The notes under the pieces: generated by a model
The model's database searches: none
Seen by the model: only the letters and a program-made list of their open reading frames with translations
What the model was told of the DNA's origin: nothing
Position numbers and translations under genes: made by a program
In this document: positions 62,034 to 64,000 of the stretch, piece after piece
Layout: the number at the start of each line of letters is the position of its first letter
Numbering within the stretch: position 1 is the first letter of the stretch
From: Tamlana sp. I1
GTDB lineage: Bacteria > Bacteroidota > Bacteroidia > Flavobacteriales > Flavobacteriaceae
NCBI RefSeq assembly: GCF_015355625.1
Contig: NZ_JACLAF010000011.1
Span: 1-64,000 of the forward strand
Reading direction: 5' to 3'
Length of the DNA stretch: 64,000 bases

Positions 62034-62764
62034 TGTTGGGTTTTAAACTTTCATATAAAGCTTATGGTGATCGTGCGATTTTGGTAGAATGGCCGAAACT
62101 TATTGCTGAAGATATTCTAAAAGATGTATTAAATTTTAAAGAAAAGATAAAAGCTTCAGATCTTGAAAACATCGCCGAAATACGTTCGGCATACCAATCT
62201 CTTTTAATTATTTTTGATGCTGCTTTTTCGTTTGAAACGGAAGTGAAATCGCTTCAAAATCTGTATAAAACTGAAACAAAATCTCTTGAATTACAATCTA
62301 CTCTGTGGCGAATTCCAGTGTGTTATGATGCTTCTTTTGGTTTGGATTTGGATGCTATTTCTGATGCTAAAAACATATCAAAAACAGACCTTATTAAACG
62401 GCATACTCAGGCTATTTACAGTATTTATTTCATTGGATTTTTACCTGGATTTTTATATTTAGGGGGCTTGGATGAGGTGCTATGGACACCTAGAAAAGCC
62501 ACGCCACGCATGAAAATTGCAAAAGGAGCCGTTGCCATAGGAGGGAATCAAACAGGTATTTATCCTACCGAAAGTCCTGGAGGTTGGAATATTATAGGGA
62601 ATTCACCCATCGATTTTTTTAATTTGAATAATGAAAGGCCTTGTTTTTCAAAAGCAGGCGATCGTATTCAATTTTATGCCGTGTCTTTAAAAGAATATCA
62701 CGACATTAAAGTTTTGGTTGAGGCGAATGTTTATCAAATAGAAAAGGAGGTAGGTGATGATTAA
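62033..62764 (+). CDS. pxpB: 5-oxoprolinase subunit B (KipI family)
   Basis: 243 residues. KAYGDRAILVEWP at the start and the IYFIGFLPGFLYLGGLD block, then GAVAIGGNQTGIYPTESPGGWNIIG, are typical of PxpB/KipI. It overlaps pxpA by one base and pxpC by 8 bases. Confidence 0.93.
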   Translation: MLGFKLSYKAYGDRAILVEWPKLIAEDILKDVLNFKEKIKASDLENIAEIRSAYQSLLIIFDAAFSFETEVKSLQNLYKTETKSLELQSTLWRIPVCYDASFGLDLDAISDAKNISKTDLIKRHTQAIYSIYFIGFLPGFLYLGGLDEVLWTPRKATPRMKIAKGAVAIGGNQTGIYPTESPGGWNIIGNSPIDFFNLNNERPCFSKAGDRIQFYAVSLKEYHDIKVLVEANVYQIEKEVGDD

Positions 62765-63623
62765 AGTTTTAAAACCAGGATTATTTACTACCATTCAAGA
62801 TTTAGGACGTTTCGGATTTCAGGAATTTGGCGTGCCTTATTCTGGAGCAATGGATGTTTATGCCGCTAAAATGGCCAATGCGTTGCTTGGAAACTCTCAA
62901 AACGATGCGGTTTTAGAAATGACCATGTTGGGGCCTACTTTACAATTTAATTGCGCTACTTTAATTTGTGTTTCTGGCGCAGATATGCAAGCTAAACTAA
63001 ATAATAAACCGATTGAAGCTTATAAATTGGTACAGGTAAAAGCGGACGATGTATTAAGTTTTTCTTCAGTAAAAAAAGGATTTAGAGCTTATTTAGCAGT
63101 GAAAGGTGGTTTTCAAACTGAAACTGTAATGCAAAGCCGAAGCATGTATCAAAGTATTACTGAAAATCATTATTTAAGTGAAGGGGATACATTACCTATT
63201 GAATCGTATAACAATCAGCAGTACAATCCTAATGCGGCTTTAAAAGTGCAACATGATTATATGGGGCAATCTGAAATAGGTGTATTTAAAGGTCCTGAAT
63301 TTGATTTGTTAACCAAAGCGCAACAAGAAAGATTACTAAGCTTTAATTTTAAAATTTCTAAGGAAAACAACCGCATGGCATATCAGTTAAACGAGCCATT
63401 GGAAAACACATTGGAAGCCATTATTACCTCGCCAGTTTTACCCGGAACCGTGCAGTTAACGCCGTCTGGAAAGCTTATTGTTTTAATGCGAGATTGTCAA
63501 ACAACGGGAGGATATCCTAGGGTTTTACAATTAAGTGAGGCAAGTATATCTGCGCTTTCACAAAAATATACAGGACAATCTGTACGATTTAAGTTGCTGG
63601 TTTACGGTGTTCGAGCGGAGTAG
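62757..63623 (+). CDS. pxpC: 5-oxoprolinase subunit C (KipA, biotin-dependent carboxyltransferase-like)
   Basis: 288 residues from ATG 62757; GTG 62754 is an alternative. KPGLFTTIQDLGRFGFQEFG and GVPYSGAMDVYAAKMAN open the fold, and SPVLPGTVQLTPSGKLIVLM and TTGGYPRVLQL close it. Last gene of the operon, 30 bp before the convergent uvrB end. Confidence 0.93.
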   Translation: MIKVLKPGLFTTIQDLGRFGFQEFGVPYSGAMDVYAAKMANALLGNSQNDAVLEMTMLGPTLQFNCATLICVSGADMQAKLNNKPIEAYKLVQVKADDVLSFSSVKKGFRAYLAVKGGFQTETVMQSRSMYQSITENHYLSEGDTLPIESYNNQQYNPNAALKVQHDYMGQSEIGVFKGPEFDLLTKAQQERLLSFNFKISKENNRMAYQLNEPLENTLEAIITSPVLPGTVQLTPSGKLIVLMRDCQTTGGYPRVLQLSEASISALSQKYTGQSVRFKLLVYGVRAE

Positions 63624-63653
63624 AAGAAGGTGTTATTCTTAATCAAATAGGAA

Positions 63654-64000
63654 TTACACTTTCAATTTTTCCAATTTATCCTGATAGCCTTTAATTTCGT
63701 CGCGTAATTTTGCGGCAATTAAAAAATCTAAAGCTTTGGCCGCTTCTTCCATAAGCTTTCTTTTTTCACGAATTTTCTTTTCTAATTCAGGTTTGCTTAG
63801 GTATTCGCTTTCTGGTTCGGCAGCGCGAGCAGCTTCCAATTCGTAACTATAAGTACTCACCGAGTTTTTAGACAAGGCGTTGTTTAAACTTTTGTTTAAA
63901 GCTTTTGGTTTAAGTTTATGTGCGGTGTTGTAAGCAATCTGTTTTTCTCTTCGGTAATTGGTTTCATCAATGGTTTTTTGCATGCTTTTGGTAATCTTAT
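63654..64000 (-). CDS. uvrB: excinuclease ABC subunit B, C-terminal part (runs off the window)
   Basis: The last 115 or so residues of UvrB. KITKSMQKTIDETNYRREKQ is the well-conserved end of the helicase domain, and the UVR domain (ELEKKIREKRKLMEEAAKAL, DFLIAAKLRDEIK) binds UvrC. The frame stays open to the window edge, so the start lies outside. Confidence 0.95.
   Translation of the reverse strand, partial: KITKSMQKTIDETNYRREKQIAYNTAHKLKPKALNKSLNNALSKNSVSTYSYELEAARAAEPESEYLSKPELEKKIREKRKLMEEAAKALDFLIAAKLRDEIKGYQDKLEKLKV

Overview
The window looks like a chromosomal segment of a marine-type member of the Flavobacteriaceae (Bacteroidota). Supporting signs are low GC with A/T-rich intergenic DNA, a type IX secretion cluster (CHU_C-type adhesin, PorP/SprF, OmpA), many lipoproteins with a C-N-S-N-D-D-N-like N-terminus, promoters of the TAnnTTTG type, and a fused moaCB. 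I cannot name the genus.

Layout. 1-7120 is mixed: an Old Yellow Enzyme, a small membrane protein, a PuuE-like deacetylase lipoprotein, a nitroreductase divergent from an AraC regulator, a LacI regulator, a Fic protein, and the dead remnant of an IS200-type transposase. 7123-23981 is a nitrate/nitrite assimilation block on the plus strand: a YdeP-like molybdoprotein, nirB, nirD, a DUF4202 protein, a NarX-like kinase, RidA, a NarL-like regulator, a NarK-type transporter, a giant nitrate reductase with its own FAD/NAD and [2Fe-2S] modules, and a rubredoxin-tailed partner. 24114-33093 (minus strand) is the molybdenum cofactor block: moaA, moaCB, moaE, moeB, moaD, mobA, a TSUP transporter, a ModE-type HTH and moeA, interrupted by two S23-like four-helix-bundle genes and by tandem repeats. 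33231-40093 is a periplasmic nitrate reductase operon (napD, napA, napB, a tetraheme lipoprotein, an NrfC-like ferredoxin, an NrfD-like membrane protein). 40237-48081 holds an FNR-like regulator, a lone N-terminal-domain fragment, an ABC nitrate uptake system and a porin. 48402-64000 holds the type IX adhesin cluster, comM, two paralogous lipoproteins, a DUF2891/Nramp/pxpABC operon and the 3' end of uvrB.

How it works together (inference from families and context): nitrate crosses the outer membrane (alginate-export-type porin), enters by NrtABCD or NarK, is reduced to nitrite by the fused NAD(P)H-type nitrate reductase and to ammonium by NirBD. The Moco genes supply the three molybdoenzymes. 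Nap provides a second, periplasmic nitrate reduction fed by an NrfCD-like quinol dehydrogenase.

The most notable observation is regulatory. Five promoters (nirB, narK, the fused nitrate reductase, the FNR-like gene and nrtA) carry a 7-2-7 inverted heptamer, TA(C/A)GTAT-N2-ATACTTA or close to it, whose last two bases are always the TA of the -7 box. A 7-3-7 variant precedes narL. The geometry is that of NarL/NarP operators, and a NarX/NarL-like pair lies in the cluster. Two structured RNAs with intrinsic terminators (16585-16740 and 18588-18809) share a CTGT...ACAGGGG motif. The second lies in the 440-nt leader of the nitrate reductase gene, which suggests attenuation or a riboswitch of unknown class.
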